This document shows positions 43,594 through 52,570 of a DNA stretch of 58,029 nt, piece after piece. Source of the DNA: an uncultured Anaerotignum sp. (GTDB lineage: Bacteria; Bacillota; Clostridia; Lachnospirales; Anaerotignaceae). Each line of letters starts with the position of its first letter. Position 1 is the stretch's first letter. Made by a program: the position numbers and the translations under genes. Below the pieces are notes generated by a model that was not told the origin of the DNA, did not search any database, and was given only the letters and a program-made list of their open reading frames with translations. Location: the NCBI GenBank assembly GCA_910578425.1, contig CAJTQX010000014.1, forward strand, positions 1 through 58,029, in the 5' to 3' direction.

Positions 43594-45996
43594 TTATTCG
43601 CCGCCCTGTGACGCTTTGTCGAACGCCCGCAGTTTTTTCATAACTCTGCCATGCACACTGTTCACCGGAAAAGTCCCATTCTTGTTCTTCTTTCCTGCCG
43701 GTGTGCTCATCAGCAGCTCGATTCCTTCGTCAATATGCGAAATCGGATAGATGTGGAACACGCCGCGCTTTACAGCCTCCACAACTTCATCTTTCAGCAC
43801 CAGTTCCCGCACATTTGTCATAGGGATGATAACGCCCTGTTCCCCTGTCAGCCCGCGTTTTCGGCAGAGGTCAAAAAAGCCTTCTATCTTGTACGTCACG
43901 CCGCCGATAGCCTGTATTTCTCCCTTCTGGTTGACCGAGCCGGTTACGGCTAAATCCTGCCGGATGGGCAGTTCCGCCAGCGAGGAAAGGATACAGTAAA
44001 GCTCTGTGCTGGACGCGCTGTCCCCGTCAATGCCATTATAATTCTGCTCAAAGCAGACCCTGCAGGAAAGGGAAAGCGGGAAATTCTGCGCATAGGTCTG
44101 CCCCAGAAAACCGCTGATAATCTGCACACCTTTGTCGTGCGTCTGCCCGCTCATGCGCGCCTCTTTCTCAATGTTAACAATGCCGGATTTGCCGACATAC
44201 GTTGTCGCCGTAATGCGCGTCGGGTTGCCGAATACATAGTTCCCCATATCCAGAACAGCAAGCCCGTTAATCTGCCCAATCTCGCTGCCCTGTGTATCAA
44301 TCATGATAACGTCGTCCGCGAGCATTTCGTCCAGCTTTTCTTCATACAGGTTCATACGCTGTTCCTTTTCATAAACCGTTTTGCGGATATGCTCCGCAGT
44401 TACGGTTTCCGCTCCCTCCAGCTTTGCCCAGGTCACCGCCTCGCAGAGAATTTCTGCAAGATGGTTAAAGCGCGTGGAAAGCTTATCCTGCCGCTCTGCC
44501 GCGCGGAAGGAATATTCCACAATAGAGCAGACCGCACTTACATCAAACTCCATCGTTTTCTCCCGCTCCACAAAGCCCTTTACAAACTGTGCAATTTTCC
44601 AGATATTTTCTTTTGTGCCCGGCATTTCATAATCAAAATCCGCCTTGATTTTGAAAAATTTATCAAACTCATCGTCATACTGGCTCAGCGTTTCATAGTA
44701 ATAATTGCTGCCAATCATAATAACCTTGATATCGGCAGCAATCGGTTCAGGCTTCAGCGTTGGCGCAACCACCGCGCCCAACTGCTCCCGCACAGAATCC
44801 ATATTGATTTCCTTCGTCTTGATCACCCGGCGCAGGGCCTCCCATGCCTGCGGCGCGGAAAGAATATCCTGCGCCTGCACAATCAGGTAGCCGCCGTTTG
44901 CCTTATGGAACAAACCGCCCTTGATTTTCATGAAATCTGTTGTCAGGTTGCCAAATTCGCTGTCATACTCCACTTCGCCCACAAGGTTATAATAAGTCGG
45001 GTTAAACGTCACAACAACAGGCGCGCCCTTTGTTTCCGAATGGTCAACAATCAGATTGACCTTATATTTCAATGTTACGTCCTCCGCCGGCTTTTTGGAA
45101 AGCATCGGCAGGAGGGAAGCAAGTGCTTCGTCTCCTTCTTCCTCCTCCTCAAAAAACTGGCTGATATTTTCCAGAACATCCTCCTGCATGGCGTTGATAT
45201 AGGCAATTGCCCGTTCATATTCCTGATATTTCTCCTGTACCGCGCCGATATGGTGTCCGATGGCAAACATGCCGACTTTGTAGTCCAGCTGTTCCACCCG
45301 TTTTTTTGAAGCTTTATCCAATTCGCGGATATCCCGCATAATGCTCCCTGCTTTTTCCTGCACTGTCTGGGATTTTTTTTCAATATCCGCCTTTACGTCC
45401 TCCGCCAAATCATCGTATTCTTCCTCGCCGACTGCCTTGCCCTCCACCAGCGGCATGAAATAGATGCCGGAATTTGTCGTTTTGACCTGAAAATCATATT
45501 CTCCCGCCATCGCGCTCATATCGTCCATCAGCGCGCCGCGCTCCTCATCGAAGGAATGCAGCAGCTCGCTTTTCTGCTTTTCATAATCCTCCGCGCGGAA
45601 TACTTTTTGCAGCTCAATCTTCAAAAGCTGCACCAGTTCCTCCATATCCTCCTTAAACTGCTTTCCCAGCCCCGCCTCAAAGCGCAGCGCGAGCGGACAG
45701 CGCGGATTCTGGAAATTATAAACATAGCACCAATCAGAAGGGACAGGCTCTGTCGCCGCCAGCTTTTCCGTACTGGCACGGGCGTACGTTGTTTTTCCCG
45801 TACCGGAGGGTCCGGCCATATAAATGTTATAACCCTTCATCTTCACAGCAAGGCCGAAATCCAACGCCTGCACAGCGCGCTCCTGCCCGATGATGCCCTC
45901 CAGCGGCGGGATCTCCTGTGTTGTCCGGAAAGAAAATTCCTCTGGGGAACAGCTCCGTTTCAGCTGTGTATAGTCCAGTTCCAAATGCTTTGCCAT
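43594..45996 (-). CDS. Lon-like ATP-dependent protease
   Basis: An 800-residue protein of the AAA_32/LonB-like group rather than classical Lon; it lacks the N-terminal Lon substrate domain. Walker A is AGPSGTGKTTY (about residues 61-71). A helical region (about 150-290) separates it from the second part of the ATPase. The C-terminal S16 protease has the catalytic Ser in DGDSAS (about 660) and Lys in GGVTYKIEG (about 703), 43 residues apart as in classical Lon. It ends the tsaE-tsaB-rimI gene run. Substrates are unknown. Confidence 0.9.
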   Translation of the reverse strand: MAKHLELDYTQLKRSCSPEEFSFRTTQEIPPLEGIIGQERAVQALDFGLAVKMKGYNIYMAGPSGTGKTTYARASTEKLAATEPVPSDWCYVYNFQNPRCPLALRFEAGLGKQFKEDMEELVQLLKIELQKVFRAEDYEKQKSELLHSFDEERGALMDDMSAMAGEYDFQVKTTNSGIYFMPLVEGKAVGEEEYDDLAEDVKADIEKKSQTVQEKAGSIMRDIRELDKASKKRVEQLDYKVGMFAIGHHIGAVQEKYQEYERAIAYINAMQEDVLENISQFFEEEEEGDEALASLLPMLSKKPAEDVTLKYKVNLIVDHSETKGAPVVVTFNPTYYNLVGEVEYDSEFGNLTTDFMKIKGGLFHKANGGYLIVQAQDILSAPQAWEALRRVIKTKEINMDSVREQLGAVVAPTLKPEPIAADIKVIMIGSNYYYETLSQYDDEFDKFFKIKADFDYEMPGTKENIWKIAQFVKGFVEREKTMEFDVSAVCSIVEYSFRAAERQDKLSTRFNHLAEILCEAVTWAKLEGAETVTAEHIRKTVYEKEQRMNLYEEKLDEMLADDVIMIDTQGSEIGQINGLAVLDMGNYVFGNPTRITATTYVGKSGIVNIEKEARMSGQTHDKGVQIISGFLGQTYAQNFPLSLSCRVCFEQNYNGIDGDSASSTELYCILSSLAELPIRQDLAVTGSVNQKGEIQAIGGVTYKIEGFFDLCRKRGLTGEQGVIIPMTNVRELVLKDEVVEAVKRGVFHIYPISHIDEGIELLMSTPAGKKNKNGTFPVNSVHGRVMKKLRAFDKASQGGE

Positions 45997-46065
45997 GATG
46001 CTTCAACCTCCATTTTACAAAACTGCCGAAAAACCCTCGGGACGCGCCGGAACAGCCCGCCCCTT

Positions 46066-46542
46066 TCATCCCTGTGCCGTTTCCTCATAATTCTCATAAA
46101 ACGGCAGGTATTTCCACATAATCACCGCGTCCTCATGCGTATCGGGATAGTAATTTTTCCGCAGACCTTCCGCACGGAATCCATATTTATGGTAAAGTCC
46201 CTGCGCCGGAGCATTCCCGATCCGCACCTCCAGCGTCAGACCTATCATTTCTTTTTCCAATGCCGTTTCCACCAGCTTCTCAATCAGCATCGCGCCGATC
46301 CCTCTGCCGCGCACTTCTTCCAGCACCGCGACATTCGTAATATGCCCCTCTGTCACAACGTGCCACATTCCGGCATATCCCACAATTTTCCCGTTCAGCA
46401 AGGCGACATAATAAATCGCCATAGCGTTTTCCCGCACCTCACGCTCAAAATCCGCCCGCGTCCATGGAATGGAAAACGTTGCCTCCTCCACAGCCAGCAC
46501 GCCGTCAATATGTTCTTCCCGCATCGGTATAATCTCAATCAT
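46066..46542 (-). CDS. rimI: Ribosomal-protein-alanine N-acetyltransferase RimI
   Basis: A 158-residue GNAT enzyme. The acetyl-CoA loop is VRGRGIGAMLIEKLV, with TNVAVLEEVRG before it and the late NAPAQGLYHKYGFRAEGLRK that is usual for RimI. It overlaps tsaB by four bases. The tsaE-tsaB-rimI order is common in Firmicutes and supports the assignment; the true target may be a protein other than S18. Confidence 0.92.
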   Translation of the reverse strand: MIEIIPMREEHIDGVLAVEEATFSIPWTRADFEREVRENAMAIYYVALLNGKIVGYAGMWHVVTEGHITNVAVLEEVRGRGIGAMLIEKLVETALEKEMIGLTLEVRIGNAPAQGLYHKYGFRAEGLRKNYYPDTHEDAVIMWKYLPFYENYEETAQG

Positions 46543-47255
46543 TCTTCATGTTCCCCTTTCCGGGAAAGGCGTTCCTCCCGTTCCCGCTCCGCCTGGGATT
46601 TCCGCAGATAAATCAGCTCAAATTCCCCGTTCTGCTCTATTTTCTTTTCCTCCGCCAACATGCGCCCCAGAATGGCAACAGACGCCGCCCTTTGCTGGCT
46701 GCAATGCGCCGGTGCAAAGACAAAATCCGGATTTTCCGCCAGCCGTTCCCTGTGAACGAGTACGCCGTCCCCAAGAAAAATGACCTTCTGTTCAAATCCC
46801 TCAGCAATTTCAATAATGGTTTCGATGCTCTCCGCCATCCAGTCTGTTTCACGGCAAAGTCTTCCGTCCGTCCATGTATAAAACGCAGAATAAACCTGCT
46901 GCCGTCTTGCGTCCATAATCGGACAGATGATGCCGTCTGTTTCATACACATTATATGCCAGCGCATCTAATGTGGGAACCGGAATGACAGGCCGCCCAAG
47001 CGCGAGCGCGATTCCCTTTGCGGTTGCCGCACCGATACGCAGCCCCGTAAAGGAGCCAGGCCCTGCTGAGCAGGCAATATATTCAATTTCCTCCCGCGCG
47101 GTTTCCGTCCGTTCCAGCAGTTCCGCGATCATCGGCAGTATCGTCTGGCTGTGCGTCAGCTTATAATTGAGCGAAAACTCCGCCAGCAGCTTGTCCCCAT
47201 CCAAAAGGGCCGCTCCTGCTGTCTGTCCCGTTGTATCAATCCCCAGTATTTTCAT
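46539..47255 (-). CDS. tsaB: tRNA threonylcarbamoyladenosine protein TsaB
   Basis: A 238-residue pseudo-kinase-like partner of TsaD and TsaE in making t6A37 on ANN-decoding tRNAs. It shows MKILGIDTTGQTAGAAL, the KLTHSQTILPMI segment, SAGPGSFTGLRIG and PVPTLDALAYN. It overlaps both neighbours by four bases, so the three genes are translationally coupled. tsaD is not in the window. Confidence 0.95.
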   Translation of the reverse strand: MKILGIDTTGQTAGAALLDGDKLLAEFSLNYKLTHSQTILPMIAELLERTETAREEIEYIACSAGPGSFTGLRIGAATAKGIALALGRPVIPVPTLDALAYNVYETDGIICPIMDARRQQVYSAFYTWTDGRLCRETDWMAESIETIIEIAEGFEQKVIFLGDGVLVHRERLAENPDFVFAPAHCSQQRAASVAILGRMLAEEKKIEQNGEFELIYLRKSQAEREREERLSRKGEHEE

Positions 47256-47698
47256 GCTTTTCCGCCGCCTTTCCGCCGCAGTGTGATTCTGCGGTAATCC
47301 TCATCCCTGCCGTAATCTTTTTCTATGGTAATCCAAACCGCGTCCTTCGGCATCGTGTCCCGCACGATTTCCGCCCATTCCACAAGACACACGCCATCGC
47401 CGTAAAAATATTCCATACATCCGGTTTCTTCCAATTCATCCCCGCCGGAAATGCGGTAAACGTCAAAATGGTACAGCGGCAGTTCCGCCCCTGCATAGCC
47501 GTTCATGATGGCGAATGTCGGGCTTGTCACCATCTCCGAAACACCAAGCCCCTTTGCAAAACCCTTTGTAAATATCGTTTTGCCAACACCCAAATCTCCG
47601 CTCAGACAGTACACCTCGCCCGAGCGCGCTTCCCGTCCCAGCTTTTCCGCAAATTCTGCCGTTTCCTCCGGAGACATACTTTCAAAAATCTCATCCAT
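47252..47698 (-). CDS. tsaE: tRNA threonylcarbamoyladenosine ATPase TsaE
   Basis: A 148-residue P-loop ATPase. Walker A is GDLGVGKTIFTKGFA, followed by VTSPTFAIMNGY and the YHFDVYRI and CLVEWAE segments typical of TsaE. The start at 47698 is ten bases from the stop of the upstream membrane protein gene and directly coupled to tsaB. Confidence 0.95.
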   Translation of the reverse strand: MDEIFESMSPEETAEFAEKLGREARSGEVYCLSGDLGVGKTIFTKGFAKGLGVSEMVTSPTFAIMNGYAGAELPLYHFDVYRISGGDELEETGCMEYFYGDGVCLVEWAEIVRDTMPKDAVWITIEKDYGRDEDYRRITLRRKGGGKA

Positions 47699-47708
47699 AT
47701 GCTAACCC

Positions 47709-49568
47709 TCAATACATAAACAATGCTGTCACGCCTGTATCCAGCAGGCGGGACTGCTTCCCGTCATAGTAATATAAATCACCCACGCCTGCTGTCAGGT
47801 CATAGTTTTGCAGATAGGCAATCTTCCCGTTCGCTCTATATTGGAAGGCAAACGTATTTTCAGCAATGATGGTCTCATTTTTCCCATCCCAGCGTTTCAG
47901 CGTACCATTACCGGTCGCGCCGTTTGGTGCGGAAATGAAATACATTGCCTTTTCATCATCGGCATAATATACACCGCAGGCATTGCCCTGTGCGTTTCCT
48001 TCGCTTGTCGCAACAGTCCCTACGCCGTTGGCATAATTGCAGTAATACCCCAGCAGGCTGCTGCTGCCAAGGAACGCCATGCTTTCCACATTGGTCTGCA
48101 CCATGGCCGCGTTTTCCGTATCCTGCGCACTGGCAAGCATCAGGTCGCTTGTGCCCATTTCCATATTTCGCACGAGATAAGCCACGCTGCCGCCATCTTT
48201 GGAAAGCTGCACCGTATCCGCCTGCACAGGGGAGTCTGCCGGCAGGGGAAGCTCCTGGCAGTGCCCCATAGCGTCCGCAAGAAAGGCTTTTTTCTCTCCG
48301 TCCATCAGCGCGCCGTAATAGGCATATTCCGCAAGCTGCAAATCCCCGTCAAGCTCTGAAATCGGTATCGGCTGCGGCTGCACCGCCTGATAGCCCGTCA
48401 CAAACGGCCTGTCGTTTGCCACTGCGGCAGCAGAAATTACATTTTCCGCTGCTTTTATGGTTTTCCCATTTGTCAGTATATAGCATTCCAGCAGGACAGG
48501 CTCAAAGCCCTCCCCGTCGCGCATTGCCTGCCGGATTTTATCCCGTTCCAGCTTTTCCGCAAGTTCCGGATTTTCCGCAATCTCCGCTTCTGTCGCTTCT
48601 TCCGGCAAAGCCGCGTCTGCCTCCTGCATATCGTCCACAATCAAATCCCTGTACAGAACATTCCCTTCCGCCTTTTTGCAGTAGAGCAGATCGCGCCCAT
48701 TTGGCATGACTTCCATATAGGCCGCGCTTTCCGCCAGACATTCCGTTTTTCCTTCCGCAAGGCCATAGCTATAAATATCATAGACCTCTCCCATTTCGCT
48801 CTTTGCGACAAAGTAAACCGTGTCTGTTTCTTCCGCAAGCGTATACATCTGCACAGAATCAAAAACCTCCACAGGTTCCGAGCCCGCCTCAGTGGAAAGC
48901 GCGTACAGCACATAGCCGCCCGTCCCGCGTCCCGTATAGAGCAGGTATTTTCCGTCCCCACTCAAATAATGTACCAGATCGCTCAGTTGTATATCCTGTG
49001 CAACCTCCCGCGATGCCCCGTCAAAGAGCCATAGCGAATACCTTTCGCCCTCCGCTTTCAGGTAAGCCGCCTGCCGCCCGTCCCTGCTGACAGTATATTC
49101 GGATACAGAAGCGCTGACTTTTTCCGGTTCCGCCAACGGGTCAGCCGTATTCTTACGGAACAGGTCAAACCTGCCGTTTGCGTCAATATTCGCGGGGTAA
49201 TAGGCCCAGTCGCCCTTTTCAGAGAGCACCGCGCCCCATGCGGAGTAATAATAATGATAGGAACCCTCCTTGCTGACGCTTTCTGTCAGCAGGTACGGCT
49301 CGTTTTTCAAATCAAAAAAGCGTATCTCATCATTTTTCGCATAAAGCACACCAACGTCCCACGTCTTTTGCGTACTTCCCGCCATATGCCAGCAAAACGC
49401 CAGCACTCCCGCAAATACCGCAAGACCCAGCACTATCGCCAGAATATTTTTCCCCCCGCCGGAACGCCCTTCCGTTTCCTTCGCGCTTACTTCCCCCGCC
49501 GCCGTTTCCGGCTGGGCAGGATTCTCCGGCTGTTCCATCCCTTCCTGCTTCTCCAAATCCTTGTTCAA
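47709..49568 (-). CDS. Single-pass membrane protein with propeller-like repeats
   Basis: A 619-residue protein that I cannot assign to a named family. A short acidic cytoplasmic N-terminus is followed by one membrane helix (about residues 42-63, ILAIVLGLAVFAGVLAFCW). The rest should lie outside and shows repeated beta-strand units (YTVSRDGRQAAYLKAEG, LSGDGKYLLYTGRG, LSKDGGSVAYLVRN) like a TolB or DUF5050 propeller. The start is TTG at 49568, with AGGAGG upstream at correct spacing. It precedes tsaE by ten bases and probably shares the transcript; a link with t6A is not obvious. Confidence 0.75.
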   Translation of the reverse strand: MNKDLEKQEGMEQPENPAQPETAAGEVSAKETEGRSGGGKNILAIVLGLAVFAGVLAFCWHMAGSTQKTWDVGVLYAKNDEIRFFDLKNEPYLLTESVSKEGSYHYYYSAWGAVLSEKGDWAYYPANIDANGRFDLFRKNTADPLAEPEKVSASVSEYTVSRDGRQAAYLKAEGERYSLWLFDGASREVAQDIQLSDLVHYLSGDGKYLLYTGRGTGGYVLYALSTEAGSEPVEVFDSVQMYTLAEETDTVYFVAKSEMGEVYDIYSYGLAEGKTECLAESAAYMEVMPNGRDLLYCKKAEGNVLYRDLIVDDMQEADAALPEEATEAEIAENPELAEKLERDKIRQAMRDGEGFEPVLLECYILTNGKTIKAAENVISAAAVANDRPFVTGYQAVQPQPIPISELDGDLQLAEYAYYGALMDGEKKAFLADAMGHCQELPLPADSPVQADTVQLSKDGGSVAYLVRNMEMGTSDLMLASAQDTENAAMVQTNVESMAFLGSSSLLGYYCNYANGVGTVATSEGNAQGNACGVYYADDEKAMYFISAPNGATGNGTLKRWDGKNETIIAENTFAFQYRANGKIAYLQNYDLTAGVGDLYYYDGKQSRLLDTGVTALFMY

Positions 49569-49872
49569 TGTGCTTTCCTCCTGTTTTCAAAAATAACGTT
49601 TCCGCAGCGCGAACCACGCGGCCTGCCGCCTTCGCATTCCGTTGAAGCGTTTTTCTCTGCATCTGCCCTCTGGCTTTCCGTTCGCTGTTCCGCAGCAGTT
49701 TTTCTTCCTTTTTCAATGCTTTTACAGCCGCTTTCGCTGCCGCTTTTTTCCGCAGGGGTGGCAGTTTCTTCATCTTTCCGCCCAATCGGAACACTGTCTG
49801 CCCGCCTTTCATAACGCGCAGCCCCTTTTTTGCCAGCCCAAGCCCTTTTTTTACCTGTGGATTCATACGCAT
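49330..49872 (-). CDS. Possible basic protein overlapping the propeller gene
   Basis: An open frame starting at 49872 (AAGGGG upstream) gives about 100 Lys/Arg-rich residues (KKGLGLAKKGLRVMKGG, KKAAAKAAVKALKKEEK). It then continues another 80 residues in a second frame over the start of the propeller gene, where it becomes Gly-rich and looks like a shadow. The first 100 codons may be a real small basic protein with a lost stop, or a frameshifted gene. Confidence 0.35.
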   Translation of the reverse strand: MRMNPQVKKGLGLAKKGLRVMKGGQTVFRLGGKMKKLPPLRKKAAAKAAVKALKKEEKLLRNSERKARGQMQRKTLQRNAKAAGRVVRAAETLFLKTGGKHIEQGFGEAGRDGTAGESCPAGNGGGGSKREGNGRAFRRGEKYSGDSAGSCGICGSAGVLLAYGGKYAKDVGRWCALCEK

Positions 49873-50034
49873 GTCCCCTTTATGGGTCTGTTTTTTATCA
49901 TTATATATCTTTATTATGATACCACATTTTCGCCATACTCAAAACCCTTTTTCCTATTTCTTACAAAATATTGCCAATTTCCACAAAATTATTAACTAAT
50001 TGTTAACTAATTTAACTTTTTGGTAAAATTTCTA

Positions 50035-50063
50035 TTTACAAATTCATACTTTTCCTTTATAAT
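50035..50063 (+). promoter_or_regulatory. Promoter of the M23 peptidase gene
   Basis: TTTACA (50035-50040) and TATAAT (50058-50063) with a 17-base spacer. Just upstream lie two TTAACTAAT repeats (49992 and 50003), 11 bases apart, which could be a regulator site. Confidence 0.65.
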
Positions 50064-50101
50064 ACAATTAACAAATGAAAAAGAAAGGTGATTGAACCTA
50101 T

Positions 50102-51106
50102 ATGAACGATAATAAGAAGGAAACAAAAGAACAGAAATCCAATTTTATGACACTGCATATGACCCATAAAGGGCAGCAGAAAACACTGACTGTTGGCATC
50201 CGCCATGCGGCTGCGGCATGCCTCGCGGCGTCACTGGTACTGAGCGGCTCTGTTTACACTTTTGGCGCATACCATAAAACAAAAAACGCGCTTCAGGCTT
50301 CTGAGGAGCAGCTTCAGGCAAGCGAACGTGAAAACCGCAAACTGGAACAGAAAACAGAAGTTCTCCAGAGTGAAAAGACGGAGTACGCAGACAGTATTGA
50401 AGAAATCCAGACAAAAACCACAGAGCTGGAACAGAAAATGAACGAGCTGGAAACCATGAAGCAGAATCTTTATGAACAGATTCAGCAGTTGAACGCAAAT
50501 GAGGTTTCCTCCTCCGATCTTTGCACCACAATGGCAAATACGCTGGAAAACCCTGTCCTTGCCGCACCGACCTTCACAAAAATCGTCAATACCTCTTACC
50601 ACAAGCTTTCGTCTCTCTCCAGCCAACTGGAAAAAATGGACGTTATGCTGGACGAAACCGGATACTCTTTCCAAAACGTTGCAACGGACGTAACAGAAGC
50701 CCTTTCGGAATACAACAATATCCCTATGGGCTACCCTGTGGAAAGCACGATCATCACGACAGAGTTCAACCCCAGCGGCAGCTCCGCCATCAGTGACGGA
50801 CGGAAGCATAAGGGGATCGACATCTCCACCAGAAGCCGCATTATCCCTGTAGTAGCCACCGCAGGCGGCACAGTGGTTACCTCCACTTATCATAACGGGT
50901 TTGGCAATTATGTTGTCATTGATCATGGCAACGGCTTCACTACCCTTTATGCACACAATTCTTCCCTTCTGGTCAATGTCGGGGATACCGTGCAGAAAGG
51001 CGATACCATCGCTATGACAGGCTCCACAGGCTACTCTACAGGCGTTCACTGCCACTATGAAATACAGTTGAACGGTGTTTATCAGAACCCTAGGGATTAC
51101 CTTTAA
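50102..51106 (+). CDS. M23 family metallopeptidase with a coiled coil
   Basis: A 334-residue envelope protein. A membrane helix near residues 34-56 is followed by a long coiled coil (about 63-130, KLEQKTEVLQSEKTEYADSI). The C-terminal LytM/M23 endopeptidase domain (about 215-334) has the metal ligands in HKGIDIS and VHCHYE and the YAHNS motif, so it is likely an active peptidoglycan hydrolase. The layout resembles division- or sporulation-linked M23 proteins. The start at 50102 follows AAAGGTG. Confidence 0.9.
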   Translation: MNDNKKETKEQKSNFMTLHMTHKGQQKTLTVGIRHAAAACLAASLVLSGSVYTFGAYHKTKNALQASEEQLQASERENRKLEQKTEVLQSEKTEYADSIEEIQTKTTELEQKMNELETMKQNLYEQIQQLNANEVSSSDLCTTMANTLENPVLAAPTFTKIVNTSYHKLSSLSSQLEKMDVMLDETGYSFQNVATDVTEALSEYNNIPMGYPVESTIITTEFNPSGSSAISDGRKHKGIDISTRSRIIPVVATAGGTVVTSTYHNGFGNYVVIDHGNGFTTLYAHNSSLLVNVGDTVQKGDTIAMTGSTGYSTGVHCHYEIQLNGVYQNPRDYL

Positions 51107-51160
51107 TATAGATGAAGGGGCTCCCCCCCCAAGGGTTAATACTTCCCAATCTTTACTACA

Positions 51161-51203
51161 TTATGGGCGCAGTCATTAGAAATATTTCTGACTGCGCCCA
51201 TAA
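51161..51203. repeat. Palindrome related to the family 2 repeat end
   Basis: Arms TTATGGGCGCAGTCA and TGACTGCGCCCATAA are perfect over 15 bases around an AT-rich loop. The arms resemble the left terminus of family 2 copies (TTATGGGCGCAGCTATAAG in copy C). It follows the M23 gene stop by 54 bases and may act as its terminator. Confidence 0.6.
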
Positions 51204-51236
51204 ATTTTCAGGAAATTGTCTGAAACAGAAAAGAAA

Positions 51237-51303
51237 CAGCCAACGGTTAACAGACAATAACAGGCCCGTACCCGGTCCTCTGTTGCCTGTTAGCCGTTGG
51301 CTG
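51237..51303. terminator. Terminator between the M23 and diguanylate cyclase genes
   Basis: Arms CAGCCAACGGTTAACAG and CTGTTAGCCGTTGGCTG (one wobble) with an inner AACAGG/CCTGTT pairing. On the reverse strand it is followed by TTTCTTTTCTG, so it probably ends the diguanylate cyclase transcript. Confidence 0.7.
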
Positions 51304-51342
51304 CTTCCATGCCTTATCTGTTACAAAGTATATTTTCAAATC

Positions 51343-52260
51343 TTACTTTTCCTTCATCTGCTCCATATGCTCCCCGCACCAGACTACCTGATTCCTGCCC
51401 AGACGCTTTGCATCATACAGCATCGTATCCGCGAGTTTCAAATAGGTTTCGTATGTATCCCCGCGCTGCGGCGTCACCGTTACGCCCCCAACGCTGACCG
51501 TTACCCAATCGCAAGTCGGCGGTGTATGCCGGATATGCTGCATTTCGATTTCCTCCCGAACCTTTTTCAGGTATCCGAAGGCCTCGTTTGCATCGCCGCC
51601 CAGAATGATAGCGACAAATTCCTCCCCGCCATAGCGCGCAACAAAATCTGTTGTCCGCCGCAGCCGTGACGCAATTTTGTCCGCTACAGTCGCAATGACT
51701 CTGTCCCCTGCCGGATGCCCGTAGGTATCGTTATACAATTTGAAATGGTCAATATCGAACATACAGATTGAAATAGGGATTTTCAGACGAACAGCATCGT
51801 TCCATTTCAATTCACAGTATTTCTCATAATACCGCCTGTTTGCAATGCCCGTCAATTCGTCAATCATCGCTTCGCGCTCAATCTGCGCCTGATAACGGTG
51901 TAGTTTTACATGCGTATTCACCCGCGCTGCCACGATCATCGGGTTAAACGGCTTTGTAATGTAATCCACCGCGCCCATAATAAGCCCCTGCACCTCGTGC
52001 TCCACATCAGAAAGGCTGGTAATCAGGATAACGGGAATCCGCCTTGTCAGTGCCGCCTCCTGCAGTTCCTTCAGCAGTGTAAAACCGTCCATCTCCGGCA
52101 TAATGACATCCAGGAGAATCAGTGAATACATTCCCGAAGCCGCGTGCTGCAGCCCTGCTTCCGCCGTATGAACTGCCGTCACATCATAATTGTCTTTCAG
52201 AATTGATTTCAGAACGTCTGCCTGCACAAGGCTGTCGTCAATAACCAGTATCTTTTCCAT
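51343..52260 (-). CDS. Response regulator diguanylate cyclase (REC-GGDEF)
   Basis: A 305-residue enzyme likely to make cyclic di-GMP from two GTP. The N-terminal receiver domain has the phospho-acceptor Asp near residue 51 (LILLDVIMPEMDG) and the ITKPFNP loop. The C-terminal GGDEF domain has an intact GGEEF active site, DELTGIANRRYYE at its start, and an RTTD product-inhibition site five residues before GGEEF. No histidine kinase is adjacent. AAAGGAG precedes the ATG at 52260. Two genes further on lie tandem c-di-GMP riboswitches. Confidence 0.93.
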   Translation of the reverse strand: MEKILVIDDSLVQADVLKSILKDNYDVTAVHTAEAGLQHAASGMYSLILLDVIMPEMDGFTLLKELQEAALTRRIPVILITSLSDVEHEVQGLIMGAVDYITKPFNPMIVAARVNTHVKLHRYQAQIEREAMIDELTGIANRRYYEKYCELKWNDAVRLKIPISICMFDIDHFKLYNDTYGHPAGDRVIATVADKIASRLRRTTDFVARYGGEEFVAIILGGDANEAFGYLKKVREEIEMQHIRHTPPTCDWVTVSVGGVTVTPQRGDTYETYLKLADTMLYDAKRLGRNQVVWCGEHMEQMKEK

Positions 52261-52570
52261 GTTTACTCCTTTCTGTGCGTATCTGTTTTGGAAACTTTCC
52301 GGTACTATCTTCCATCTGTTCTGCACAGTATATGTATTTTATATTTTTTATCTGTTATGTGCTTTGCACACATTTTCCTTTGTACTTAATATAACATATC
52401 AGCAAAGCAAAAGAAACAGCTTTCAGGCAAATTTTCCTATTTATTTAGAAAGATTTTCCGTAGAAAGTAATTCCTATTTTACCTGTATCTTTTCTTCCCG
52501 CCAAAAAACACCTTGTCAGCACATGGCTTAACAGGTGTAAAAAACGCAAAATATGACAGGTCCCGTTTTT
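52261..52570. other. Intergenic stretch between diguanylate cyclase and sortase genes
   Basis: AT-rich sequence that should hold the promoter of the diguanylate cyclase on the reverse strand. No repeat, RNA or gene could be supported in it. Confidence 0.4.
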
